DNA from: Desulfobacteraceae bacterium
Lineage (GTDB): Bacteria; Desulfobacterota; DSM-4660; Desulfatiglandales; Desulfatiglandaceae
Direction: 5' to 3'
Assembly: GCA_030613055.1 (NCBI GenBank)
Contig: JAUWMR010000008.1
Coordinates: 1 to 64,000 of the forward strand
Length of the DNA: 64,000 bases
Shown: piece after piece, positions 50,885 through 59,263 of the stretch
How the letters are laid out: each line of letters starts with the position of its first letter
How positions within the stretch are numbered: position 1 is the stretch's first letter
The notes under the pieces: generated by a model
What the model saw: only the letters and a program-made list of their open reading frames with translations
Database searches by the model: none
Told to the model about the DNA's origin: nothing
Position numbers and translations under genes: made by a program

Positions 50885-53487
50885 ATCAAAGTCGTGTGTT
50901 TTTTTAGTCTATCAAGCTCGTTAAGCGCCTCTAAAGGTGTTATGGAAGAAATATCCAGCCCCCTAATCCATTCTGTAAGTTTCCGATCCTGTGACCCAAA
51001 GAGGCCGAGCTGTACCATATTGCTCTCTTCATCTTCAGGCGAACCATGCGCCAGACGAGGTCTTCCAATATCATCTAATTCAATTTTTTCCAGATTATCC
51101 AGTATCTCCTTGGCTCGCTCTAAAACCTTTTCGGGCAGCCCTGCAATCCGGGCCACCTGGATTCCGTAACTCCTGCTCGTACCACCCGGAATAATCTTTC
51201 TTAAGAATAAAATCCTGTCATTCCATTCTCGCACGGCAATATTAAAATTTTTTATCCTCTGCTTGGTGGCCATTAAATCGGTTAGTTCATGATAGTGCGT
51301 TGCGAAAAGGGTCCTGACACCCTGCCCCTCCCTGTCGTGTAATGCCTCGGCCACGGCCCATGCAATGCTCAAACCATCATATGTGCTGGTCCCGCGTCCG
51401 ATTTCATCTAAAATGACCAGACTCCTTGGCGTCGCATTCCGCAGGATATTTGCCGTTTCATTCATTTCCACCATAAAAGTGCTTTGTCCCTTAGCCAGAT
51501 CATCTGAAGCGCCGACCCTCGTAAAAATACGGTCCACAATACCAATTACCGCTTTTGAGGCGGGGACAAAACTTCCTAATTGTGCCATCAGCACGGTCAG
51601 GGCTGTCTGCCTTAAGATGGTAGATTTACCTGCCATATTGGGGCCGGTTATAATCAGCATCTGCTGATCTTTCGAATTCAGGCTAATATCGTTAGGAACA
51701 AAGTCCTCATCTTTTACAGTCAGCTCTATCACAGGGTGCCGGCCGTCATGAATTTCAATACCGGTGCCGTCGTTTATTTCCGGACATGTGTAATTATTTA
51801 TATCAGCAACTTCTGCCAGACCAGCCAGGACATCAATATTGGCAACCAGTTCTGCTGTTTCTTTGATGCGCTGGTTCTCAAACGCCACTTTCTTGCGCAA
51901 TCCGTCAAAAATGGCAAACTCTAATTCCACGCGCTTTTCTTCAGCACTGAGCACCTGATCTTCCATTGCCTTCAAGGATTCGGTGATGTAGCGCTCGCCA
52001 TTAACCAGCGTCTGTTTCCTTATATAGTCGGGTGGTACAAGATGCAGGTTTGCCTTTGAAATTTCAATATAGTATCCAAAGACCCTGTTAAATCCAACTT
52101 TCAGATTTGATATACCGGTCCTTTGCTGCTCTGTTACGGCAAAATCCGCCATCCAGCTCTTTCCGTCACGGCTCATCGAGATCAGCCCGTCTAATTCATC
52201 ATCGTATCCCTCTTTGATAATGCCACCGTCTTTTACCGAAACCGGCGGATCTTCACGGATGGCATCTCCTATCAGAGAGGCGATATCGACAAGAGTGTCA
52301 ATCCTTTTTGCGATTTCTGACAGAAGAATGCTTATTGAACTGCTTAACCTCTCTTTTATAAACGGCAACCTCAAAACCGAGGATTTGAGGGCAATGAGAT
52401 CCCTTGCATTTGCCCTTCCCAGGGCAATGCGCCCGTTTAGTCGTTCAAGATCATGGATATCTTGAAGCTCATCCCTGATTTCATCCCGAAATATTGGATC
52501 ATCCTTGAAGCAAACAACGGCGGCCAAACGCTTCCGAATCATATCAAGTTTGATAAGTGGATAGGTGACCCATTTTTTCAGCAGCCTGCTGCCCATGGGG
52601 GTCACGGATCTATCAAGAATCTGGAAAAGCGACCCCTGATCCGATTGCCGGCGCATGGTTTTCAGGAGTTCTAAGTGAGAACACGTGGTTTCATCAAGGA
52701 ACATGAAATCACCGATATGATAAGCCACGATTTCCTTTATATGCGGAGGAAACCCTTTCTGTGTATCCACAAGGTAGTGAACAAGTGCTCCGGCCGCAGT
52801 AATTCCCTGTGGCATGTCCTGGCATCCGAATCCCGCTAAAGACCTGACCCCCAATTGCTCCTTTAGCAGGCTCTCCGCGCTTACAGGCTCGAAGGAATCC
52901 TTTCCGAGAATCTCGACCCGGTAGCCGGAAACCTCCTTTCTCCCTGAGAAACAACTATTTTCATAGATCAGGAGTTCGGCCGGACCTATCCGTCCCAGTT
53001 CATCAAAAAGTTCGCCAAATGAGCGAACCTCCGTGACACGAAACTCACCGGTCGACAGGTCCGCGTGAGCCAGACCGTACCGGTCATCTCCCTCCGATAT
53101 TGCTGCCAAATACAGGTTGCTTTTATCGTCGACATCTCCCTCATCCACGATTGAACCGGGGGTTACAAGCCTGACTACTTCCCTTTTTACAATCCCTTTG
53201 CTTTGTTTCGGATCCTCAGTCTGTTCGCAAATTGCAACCTTCTTCCCACTGTTTACCAACCTGGCTATGTAGGTTTTCGAAGAATGATGGGGCACGCCGC
53301 ACATAGGGACCTTGTTTCCGTTATACGTTCCCCTGGCTGTGAGGGTAATACCGAGGATTCCGGATGCAGTACGGGCATCATCAAAAAACATCTCATAAAA
53401 ATCACCCATACGATAAAACAAAATGGCATCAGGGTATTCGCTCTTGATGCCCATGTATTGTCTTAGCATAGGTGTCAGCGATGTCAT
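50881..53487 (-). CDS. mutS: DNA mismatch repair protein MutS
   Basis: An 868-residue mismatch sensor ATPase. The mismatch-reading FxE motif is in RMGDFYEMFFDDA near the N-terminus, with Walker A ITGPNMAGKSTILRQTALTV, Walker B LVILDEIGRGTSTYDGLSIA and H-loop LFATHYHELTDL. The start is ATG 53487, one base after the lapB stop; a longer frame reading into lapB is not credible. No mutL is in the window. It is coupled to the amidase gene by an ATGA overlap. Confidence 0.97.
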   Translation of the reverse strand: MTSLTPMLRQYMGIKSEYPDAILFYRMGDFYEMFFDDARTASGILGITLTARGTYNGNKVPMCGVPHHSSKTYIARLVNSGKKVAICEQTEDPKQSKGIVKREVVRLVTPGSIVDEGDVDDKSNLYLAAISEGDDRYGLAHADLSTGEFRVTEVRSFGELFDELGRIGPAELLIYENSCFSGRKEVSGYRVEILGKDSFEPVSAESLLKEQLGVRSLAGFGCQDMPQGITAAGALVHYLVDTQKGFPPHIKEIVAYHIGDFMFLDETTCSHLELLKTMRRQSDQGSLFQILDRSVTPMGSRLLKKWVTYPLIKLDMIRKRLAAVVCFKDDPIFRDEIRDELQDIHDLERLNGRIALGRANARDLIALKSSVLRLPFIKERLSSSISILLSEIAKRIDTLVDIASLIGDAIREDPPVSVKDGGIIKEGYDDELDGLISMSRDGKSWMADFAVTEQQRTGISNLKVGFNRVFGYYIEISKANLHLVPPDYIRKQTLVNGERYITESLKAMEDQVLSAEEKRVELEFAIFDGLRKKVAFENQRIKETAELVANIDVLAGLAEVADINNYTCPEINDGTGIEIHDGRHPVIELTVKDEDFVPNDISLNSKDQQMLIITGPNMAGKSTILRQTALTVLMAQLGSFVPASKAVIGIVDRIFTRVGASDDLAKGQSTFMVEMNETANILRNATPRSLVILDEIGRGTSTYDGLSIAWAVAEALHDREGQGVRTLFATHYHELTDLMATKQRIKNFNIAVREWNDRILFLRKIIPGGTSRSYGIQVARIAGLPEKVLERAKEILDNLEKIELDDIGRPRLAHGSPEDEESNMVQLGLFGSQDRKLTEWIRGLDISSITPLEALNELDRLKKHTTLI

Positions 53488-53488
53488 A

Positions 53489-54760
53489 CTATTCCTCATT
53501 TTTACTATTCTGAAAGCGGGCCAACGGTTCTTCAGACCCGGGTAGAGCCGTTGATCGAGACCCTGCAGATTCAATCATATGAATTGTATCCCATCTCTTG
53601 CATTGCGGGCATTGCCACAAAAGTTCGTCTGCCCGGTACCCACATTGAAAGCACTGAAACTCTAAGTACGGGACATCTAAATGATCAATAAGCTCCCTGT
53701 AATCAACAAGGGCCTCCTGCTCCCTGTTATGATTCAGGAGGATCTCTCCTTTAAATTTCCTGGCCTTCCAGAAGGAAGGTTCCAATTCCAGGGCACGGGC
53801 TATCTCCCCGAGCGCTCCCTCAATATCCCCATCAATATAAAGATACCGGGATAACGCCATATGTGTGAAGGCATCCGATTTTGACCGGGCACATTCCTTT
53901 AAGAAGTCCTCAACCGGTCTTAAATCTTTCATTTTTGAATAGGAACCCTCTAAGCGACGATAGGCAAGAAAAGTGAACTGCGGTGCCACTTCAGCAACTC
54001 TTTTCCATATTGAAACGGCTTTTTTGTATTCTCTTTTACTGAAATAAAGATCTCCTAAATGAAGGTAGGCGTCAACGCATTCCCTGTGGGTCGATATTGC
54101 ACTGTTAAATAAAGACCTGGCCTTAGCCAGATCACTTTTCTCATAGTAAACCTTACCTGCCTCAACCAGATGATGAGCTAAAATGTGCCGGTCATCACCC
54201 CTTTCCAACCGTGAGATCTTCTGTCTTGCCCTGTAGGCATTCTCCCAGTCTTTTGACTCTTCGTAAATCTTCTCAATTTCTTTTAGTGTCCTGATACTTG
54301 TCGAATCCGCTTGCTCTACCTTGAGAAATGTTTTCAGCGCGCGATTTAAAAAACCCCCTTTCCGGTAATCCAGCCCCAGATCGAACAGGGCCCTGAGCTT
54401 TATTCGCTTATCAATGTTTGGCCTCAGGATTATACTCTGTCGTATCCGGATAGCCCTGTCTATATCGCCTTTGGAACGGTACAGGTTCCCTAATGCCACA
54501 TATGTTTCTACGGTATCAGAATTGACCTTAACTGACTTTGTAAATTCCTCAATAGCATTATCGTGATCATTGGAAAGGATATACTGAACTCCCTTGAAGA
54601 ATGCGCTGTCCCCTTTGCTTGTTATCGAACTGGCCTTCTCCTCCCTGCCGGCCCGTTTCCAGCTTCCGATAATCACCCCGATTACAAAAGCGATAATCAC
54701 ACCCGCCAAAAACATCTGATTGCCAGTTTCTATGAACCATTTCGAGAGTGATACCCACAT
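53489..54760 (-). CDS. lapB: Lipopolysaccharide assembly protein LapB (YciM)
   Basis: A 423-residue inner-membrane-anchored cytosolic protein: N-terminal helix (MFLAGVIIAFVIGVIIGSW), about nine TPRs (NDHDNAIEEFTKSVKVNSDT; HLGDLYFSKREYKKAVSIWK), and a C-terminal rubredoxin-type metal site (FQCFQCGYRADELLWQCPQC). In E. coli LapB controls LpxC degradation by FtsH and so LPS level. Its neighbour lapA is the usual partner. It supports an LPS-bearing outer membrane. Confidence 0.95.
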   Translation of the reverse strand: MWVSLSKWFIETGNQMFLAGVIIAFVIGVIIGSWKRAGREEKASSITSKGDSAFFKGVQYILSNDHDNAIEEFTKSVKVNSDTVETYVALGNLYRSKGDIDRAIRIRQSIILRPNIDKRIKLRALFDLGLDYRKGGFLNRALKTFLKVEQADSTSIRTLKEIEKIYEESKDWENAYRARQKISRLERGDDRHILAHHLVEAGKVYYEKSDLAKARSLFNSAISTHRECVDAYLHLGDLYFSKREYKKAVSIWKRVAEVAPQFTFLAYRRLEGSYSKMKDLRPVEDFLKECARSKSDAFTHMALSRYLYIDGDIEGALGEIARALELEPSFWKARKFKGEILLNHNREQEALVDYRELIDHLDVPYLEFQCFQCGYRADELLWQCPQCKRWDTIHMIESAGSRSTALPGSEEPLARFQNSKNEE

Positions 54761-54778
54761 GAAATGCCGCCTCTATCG

Positions 54779-55138
54779 TTATAAGGATGTTTCCTGAATT
54801 TCCTCTATCTGATCCGGCCCCACTACTTCTGTCGTAACAGGTAAATTCCTTAGAGAACTAAGCTCCTTTTCCATTTGCCTGGTATCCTTCCTGATGCTCT
54901 TGATCTCTTTTTTAAGATGGAATCGCTCGGTCATTCCGTACGCTCCCGAAAAAATAACGCCAATAAGAAAGGTTATAATAGCCACCAGAGATAATGGTAT
55001 CCCGGTGGTTTCGCCATTCCAAAACATGAGGTCTACCCTGAAACTAATCTTTGTCGCCAGGGCTTCGTAGTTCTGAACAACTACAATAACGACAAGTAAT
55101 AAAACTAAAAGAACTCCTATCCATCTTAAATGTTTCAT
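54779..55138 (-). CDS. lapA: LapA-family (DUF1049) membrane protein
   Basis: A 119-residue protein with two transmembrane helices (WIGVLLVLLLVVIVVVQNY; LSLVAIITFLIGVIFSGAYG) followed by a short coiled tail (FHLKKEIKSIRKDTRQMEKE). LVVIVVVQNYEALATKISFRV is typical of LapA. It overlaps the HIT gene stop (ATGA) and lies 18 bases upstream of lapB, with which LapA works. Confidence 0.92.
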   Translation of the reverse strand: MKHLRWIGVLLVLLLVVIVVVQNYEALATKISFRVDLMFWNGETTGIPLSLVAIITFLIGVIFSGAYGMTERFHLKKEIKSIRKDTRQMEKELSSLRNLPVTTEVVGPDQIEEIQETSL

Positions 55139-55644
55139 TTGTCCCCTCCACGAAAGTTTTTAAAATTCTTAAAATACGGCAGTAGTTTTTGATACGTATC
55201 CTTAATATGCTCAGGAATGACTCTCACTTCACCAAACACGGTCATATAATTAGTATCGCCATTCCAACGGGGTACAATATGAAAGTGCATATGCTCCTCC
55301 ACGCCGGCCCCTGCAACTCTGCCAAGATTTAATCCAACATTGAAACCTTCCGGCCCCATAACCTTCTTCAACGCCCCAATTGACCTGCGAACAGTAATCA
55401 GCAGATCCATTGTCTCATCATCCGAAATGGACTCCAGACCCGGGACATGCCTGACAGGCGCAACCAAAAGGTGCCCGTTAATATAAGGAAAACGATTCAT
55501 CATGACCATGCTGAGGGGGCCCACGTATAGAATCAGCCTCTCTTCATCCCGGCCGCGATCATCCCCCGGGCAGAAAATACACTCTTCCCCTTTCTGATCA
55601 GCAAGAATATATTCCATCCTCCATGGCGCCCAAAGTACTTTCAT
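55135..55644 (-). CDS. HIT-family hydrolase / AP4A-phosphorylase-like protein
   Basis: A 169-residue nucleotide-binding protein. The start KVLWAPWRMEYILADQKGE and the ECIFCPGDD cysteines are typical of the bacterial AP4A-phosphorylase-like HIT group. The catalytic triad motif is EEHMHFHIVPRWNGDTNYM. It likely cleaves or phosphorolyses diadenosine polyphosphates or other nucleotide conjugates. It precedes lapA by a four-base overlap and follows the phosphodiesterase gene with nine bases between. Confidence 0.93.
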   Translation of the reverse strand: MKVLWAPWRMEYILADQKGEECIFCPGDDRGRDEERLILYVGPLSMVMMNRFPYINGHLLVAPVRHVPGLESISDDETMDLLITVRRSIGALKKVMGPEGFNVGLNLGRVAGAGVEEHMHFHIVPRWNGDTNYMTVFGEVRVIPEHIKDTYQKLLPYFKNFKNFRGGDK

Positions 55645-55653
55645 CGCATCCCC

Positions 55654-56130
55654 TTATACCCTGATTATTTCACCGCGAATCGTATCGCCCAATTCAAAAA
55701 ATCCTATGGAATGTATGCCGTTAGAACTGAAACCGGTAGCAGTGCCCGGATTAAAGACAAGCACCCCCTCCCTGATGTAATTTGCCGCGTGGTGAGAATG
55801 GCCGTAAACAATGACGTCAACATCTCTGAACTCGGGCCATATACGATCTTCAAGACCGGAGGAAGACCCCCAGCCATGTATAAGACCGATCCTATAAGGA
55901 CCTATTTCTACTATCTTTTTAGTGGGAAGCATGGCTTTCACTTCAACCGGATCCATGTTTCCCTGCACACCGTGGAATTCCTTTTTACTCAAAAAATCTA
56001 CGACGTCAATTGAGACAAGGTCACCCGCATGCAAAATTACGTCTTTGTCGGACAGATACTTATCGTAAATCTCTCTGAATTCTCTGGTAATCTCATAAAG
56101 ATGCGTATCAGAAATAACTCCAATCTTCAT
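55654..56130 (-). CDS. YfcE/MJ0936-type metallophosphodiesterase
   Basis: A 158-residue calcineurin-like phosphodiesterase. MKIGVISDTHLYEI (D-x-H), ILHAGDLVS, VQGNMDP (GNxD), LIHGWG and VIVYGHSHHA are the ordered metal ligands. In vitro, relatives hydrolyse phosphodiesters and some cyclic nucleotides; physiological substrates are unsettled. I start at ATG 56130, since the 46 extra upstream codons lack family similarity. It opens the six-gene operon ending at 49160. Confidence 0.92.
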   Translation of the reverse strand: MKIGVISDTHLYEITREFREIYDKYLSDKDVILHAGDLVSIDVVDFLSKKEFHGVQGNMDPVEVKAMLPTKKIVEIGPYRIGLIHGWGSSSGLEDRIWPEFRDVDVIVYGHSHHAANYIREGVLVFNPGTATGFSSNGIHSIGFFELGDTIRGEIIRV

Positions 56131-56303
56131 TTTCAAACGTGTACAACCGCCTCCGTATTCACCCTGGATTTTGGTCAAGAAGTATATCAACCTCATTGAA
56201 AAAGACAAGGCATAATCCGGCGGCATTTGAAAATCATTTGACTTGTCACGGATCTCTTTTGTATTCATTCATCTGTAACACTTTAGATGAAGGGGTGGAA
56301 AAA

Positions 56304-56792
56304 ATGCCAATCTATGAATTTTATTGCCCAAAATGCAATATGATATTTAATTTCTTCTCAAAATCCATAAATACCGAAAAAAGACCCTCATGTCCCCGCT
56401 GTCAGAAAACCAGACTTGAAAGGCGTATGTCGCTCTTCGCACTTTCCCGAAGCCGGGGAGAGGAAGAAGACACGCCCCTTCCGGATATTGATGAATCAAA
56501 AATGGAAAAGGCAATGAATCTTCTTTCAAAAGAGGCCGAGCACTTAGATGAAAATGATCCGAGGCAGGCAGTCAACCTGATGCGCAAACTGACGGACATG
56601 ACCGGGATTAGCTTGGGTTCCGGTGTAGAGGAGGCTCTGACAAGGATGGAAGCGGGAGAAGATCCTGAAAAAATAGAAGAAGAAATGGGGGATATCCTCG
56701 AGCAGGAAGAACCGTTTGGCCTCAAGAAAAAAGCTATGAAAACCAAAAAACGCCGCCCACCAAAAGTTGATGAAAAATTATATGATCTGTGA
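56304..56792 (+). CDS. FmdB-like zinc-ribbon protein with acidic C-terminal region
   Basis: A 162-residue protein starting MPIYEFYCPKCNMIFNFFSK with SCPRCQKTRLERRMS: a classic FmdB-type four-cysteine ribbon. The rest is helical and acidic (MEKAMNLLSKEAEHLDENDP; KIEEEMGDILEQEE) with a basic tail, as in many Deltaproteobacterial members. ATG 56304 follows GGGG-type Shine-Dalgarno sequence. A 7-bp hairpin AATTGAG-CTAAAA-CTCAATT (56797-56816), lacking a U-tract, follows the stop. Function unknown. Confidence 0.88.
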   Translation: MPIYEFYCPKCNMIFNFFSKSINTEKRPSCPRCQKTRLERRMSLFALSRSRGEEEDTPLPDIDESKMEKAMNLLSKEAEHLDENDPRQAVNLMRKLTDMTGISLGSGVEEALTRMEAGEDPEKIEEEMGDILEQEEPFGLKKKAMKTKKRRPPKVDEKLYDL

Positions 56793-56866
56793 CCCTAATT
56801 GAGCTAAAACTCAATTGGGAGTTATCCGCTATTTTGTAACATTTTAGCCCTTTGAAAAAATCGATC

Positions 56867-57076
56867 ACCAAGAAGTTCACGAAGAGATGTGGATGCGACC
56901 GTTAGAAAATATCCAATATCGAATGTTCAATGTCCAAGTTTAAAGTTTTTTCATTGGAAATTGATCATTGATAATTGGAAATTGGATATTTTTGTACTCT
57001 GTCTCTTCGCGCCCTTCGTGGTAAAAATATACCCCGAATTATTGAGCTATTACGTGCTGATTTAACTTTAGGCACT
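56867..57076. repeat. Composite repeat gap (CACGAAGAG motif, family B, family A tail)
   Basis: AAGTTCACGAAGAGATGTGG-like sequence, a family B block (56903-56992), CTTCGCGCCCTTCGTGGTAA and a TTTAACTTTAGGCACTT tail next to the UPF0280 gene end. It contains nothing coding. Confidence 0.72.
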
Positions 57077-57081
57077 TATCT

Positions 57082-57828
57082 TTATAACTCCACAAGTTCA
57101 ATATCACCCCAGGTGGCCATCCTGTCCGCCACAATTATCACACAGCCTGTTAATCCCTTCACCTCCCTTGCCCTTTCCGCGACTCCTTCAAGATCTGTCT
57201 TATACTTAATTCTGTTTCCGATGGCAGTTGCAGCGCCATCTGCCAGTGGACCCGAAGACGACAGCACACAGGCCACATCCGCAATCCCCATGCTGAGAGA
57301 ATGACCCACATTTGCTGACGAAGAACAAACTGCCAGTGGCATTTGTCTTTTGGGAATCAATAAACCGAATTTTCCGCTCAATGGCGAGTTACCTGCAAAA
57401 ATCGAAACCGTCACAGGTCGATCGGTCTTAAGGAAGATGTCTCCTCCGTTTTCGACGATAACCTGATCTGTCAACTTTAAAAGGCCGTCTGCCACGTACT
57501 GGGCAATAGCGCCTGCCACCGATGCCATTGGGCCCACTCCAAGATTTCGTGTGACATCAATCATCTCTTTTATCATCGGAGGTGCAAACGGATCCTCAAC
57601 CCGTGGTGAAAGAGAGGTTGCAAATTCAGGGTGGGCCGCGATATACGACTCAAGCTGGTGCCTGCATTCAAATACCAGATTCCTGGTCTCATCCCCCATG
57701 TTTTTGTCAGCGCTCACCCATAGATCCGTCTCTTTAACCACCACACGAAATGAAACGAGATCACCGGTATTAACGCGTTTCCTGTATGTGTGTTTTACAT
57801 CGCGCGACATTGTTCTATAACGATCCAC
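57082..57828 (-). CDS. UPF0280 family protein (ApbE-like fold)
   Basis: A 248-residue protein matching UPF0280 by length and motifs: TGDLVSFRVVVKETDLWVSA near the start, GVGPMASVAGAIAQYVADGL (T/P-x-M-A-x-V-A-G core), VIVENGGDIFLKTDRPVTVS and ADGAATAIGNRI. The last resembles the FAD/Mg site of ApbE flavin transferases. These genes occur mostly in methanogens, anaerobes and Deltaproteobacteria; reaction unknown. The GTG start at 57828 could instead be ATG 57810. It stands alone. Confidence 0.85.
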   Translation of the reverse strand: MDRYRTMSRDVKHTYRKRVNTGDLVSFRVVVKETDLWVSADKNMGDETRNLVFECRHQLESYIAAHPEFATSLSPRVEDPFAPPMIKEMIDVTRNLGVGPMASVAGAIAQYVADGLLKLTDQVIVENGGDIFLKTDRPVTVSIFAGNSPLSGKFGLLIPKRQMPLAVCSSSANVGHSLSMGIADVACVLSSSGPLADGAATAIGNRIKYKTDLEGVAERAREVKGLTGCVIIVADRMATWGDIELVEL

Positions 57829-57960
57829 GTAATTGTTCGCAGGTTCAAGCCCGCCTGACTTTTCGTCTTATAACGGCTCAGCGTTTTAAAATATGACAGG
57901 ATGGACTCTTCTAAAAGATCATATTACATTGAACTATTTCAAGGTTATAATAATGATAAA

Positions 57961-58300
57961 CTCGTAAAAAGTCAGAAACCACCCGTTTTCGTCATTCCCG
58001 CCCCGCATCAAGTGCGGGATAAACTGCGGCGGGAATCCAGGAAAATCAACCACTTATAGACTCCCGCCTTAGCGGGAGTGACGGCCTTAGAGACTTTTAA
58101 ATAACTAAACCCTAACCTTTTGATATAATAGTTAAATTAGCACACCTTCGGTGCTGACTTGTAGCGCAGAGCTTTAGCTCTGCCATTATGAGGCAGGGCT
58201 GAAGCCCTGCACTACGTTTGAAAAAAGGAAATTCCATATACTATCAAATTATTTTCGGTTGCAGTGCCGCGAGGCGGCATAATATAGCTTTTTACGAGTC
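57961..58300. repeat. MITE-like composite element with family C and D palindromes
   Basis: Outer inverted repeats CTCGTAAAAAGTC (57961-57973) and CTTTTTACGAGTC (58288-58300). Inside are GTCATTCCCGCCCC...GGCGGGAATCC and CTCCCGCCTTAGCGGGAG hairpins (57990-58084) and a family D unit GCAGAGCTTTAGCTCTGC / GCAGGGCTGAAGCCCTGC (58164-58214). It looks like one palindromic unit into which another was inserted. There is no gene in 57829-58463. Confidence 0.68.
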
Positions 58301-58463
58301 CGTCAATAATAACTGAAGATGGGCGAGACCCATATAAAATGTATTTCAATTCAATAAAATATATGCTATAAGTCGAAAAATAAAAATTCAAGAGTAATAT
58401 TAAAATCCCAGGCAGTTCAAAGATTTTACCAAATATTTCTTCAGTCAACGCGGGGTGACAAAA

Positions 58464-59096
58464 ATGAAAGTTAAAAATTTTATGAAAAAAGATGTCATAA
58501 CAGTCGATTTCAATACGCCGATCATGGCCGCATTGGAAATCATGAAGCAAAACAAAATCAAGCGGCTTCCGGTTACGAAAAACGGTAAGTTCGTGGGCCT
58601 TGTCACGAGGGCAATGATACGCGACGCCTCACCATCAGAGGCAACGACACTAAGCATGTATGAGTTAAATTATCTCATATCAAAGATGATTGTAGGAAAG
58701 ATAATGGTCAAAAAACCTGTTACGATTTCACCAGAAGTTCCTGTTGAGGAGGCAATTTCACTCGGAAAAAAGCACGGCATAGGAGGCTTCCCTGTTATCA
58801 AGAACAAAAAACTTGTGGGCATTATTACGGAATCGGACATCATTGGCGTAGTATCAGATGCCCTGGGCCTTGGAGAAAAAGATTCCAGACGCCTTATCAT
58901 CGATGCATCCGGTAAACGATTTGGCTACCTAAAAGACCTTGTAGAGGTGCTGGATTCAAAGAATATACCGATATTGAGCGTTATGAGCATTCCAAAGTCC
59001 AAAAAGGGAGACTGGTCTCTCATATTGCGGCTCAAAACCAGGCATGTTGCTGCAGCAAAGAGAGATCTGGCTAAAAAGGGCTTCAAAATCACGTAA
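58464..59096 (+). CDS. CBS-domain pair protein with C-terminal ACT-like domain
   Basis: A 210-residue soluble protein. CBS1: MKVKNFMKKDVITVDFNTPI with KRLPVTKNGKFVGLVTRAMI. CBS2: IMVKKPVTISPEVPVEEAIS with GGFPVIKNKKLVGIITESDI. The C-terminal third (IIDASGKRFGYLKDLVEVLD ... KNIPILSVMSI) looks like an ACT domain, the AcuB-like architecture. It should bind adenine nucleotides and a small ligand. GGGGTG fits ATG 58464 better than the GTG at 58455. Monocistronic. Confidence 0.9.
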   Translation: MKVKNFMKKDVITVDFNTPIMAALEIMKQNKIKRLPVTKNGKFVGLVTRAMIRDASPSEATTLSMYELNYLISKMIVGKIMVKKPVTISPEVPVEEAISLGKKHGIGGFPVIKNKKLVGIITESDIIGVVSDALGLGEKDSRRLIIDASGKRFGYLKDLVEVLDSKNIPILSVMSIPKSKKGDWSLILRLKTRHVAAAKRDLAKKGFKIT

Positions 59097-59140
59097 GGGA
59101 GCCTGATCCCTCAATACTCATCTGCATTGGAAATATCGTA

Positions 59141-59263
59141 TTAGTTCACGGGGGTCGGGGATCAGGGCTCAGCAGCGATTTCACAACTTGCTTAAGTATG
59201 CCGGAAGCCCTAAGGACAACCATTGTCTTTCCCTGTTCCCTGGCCCCTGAACCCTGTGAACTG
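59141..59263. repeat. Inverted TTAGTTCACGGGGGTC / CCCTGTGAACTGTTA repeat
   Basis: The left arm GTTCACGGGGGTCGGGGATC and the right arm CCCTGAACCCTGTGAAC form a loose inverted repeat between the convergent CBS and ABC genes. The left arm is also seen at about 20740. Confidence 0.55.

Noticed and set aside
56797-56816. Intrinsic terminator after the second FmdB-like gene
   Set aside because: The 7-bp hairpin lacks a following T-run on either strand.
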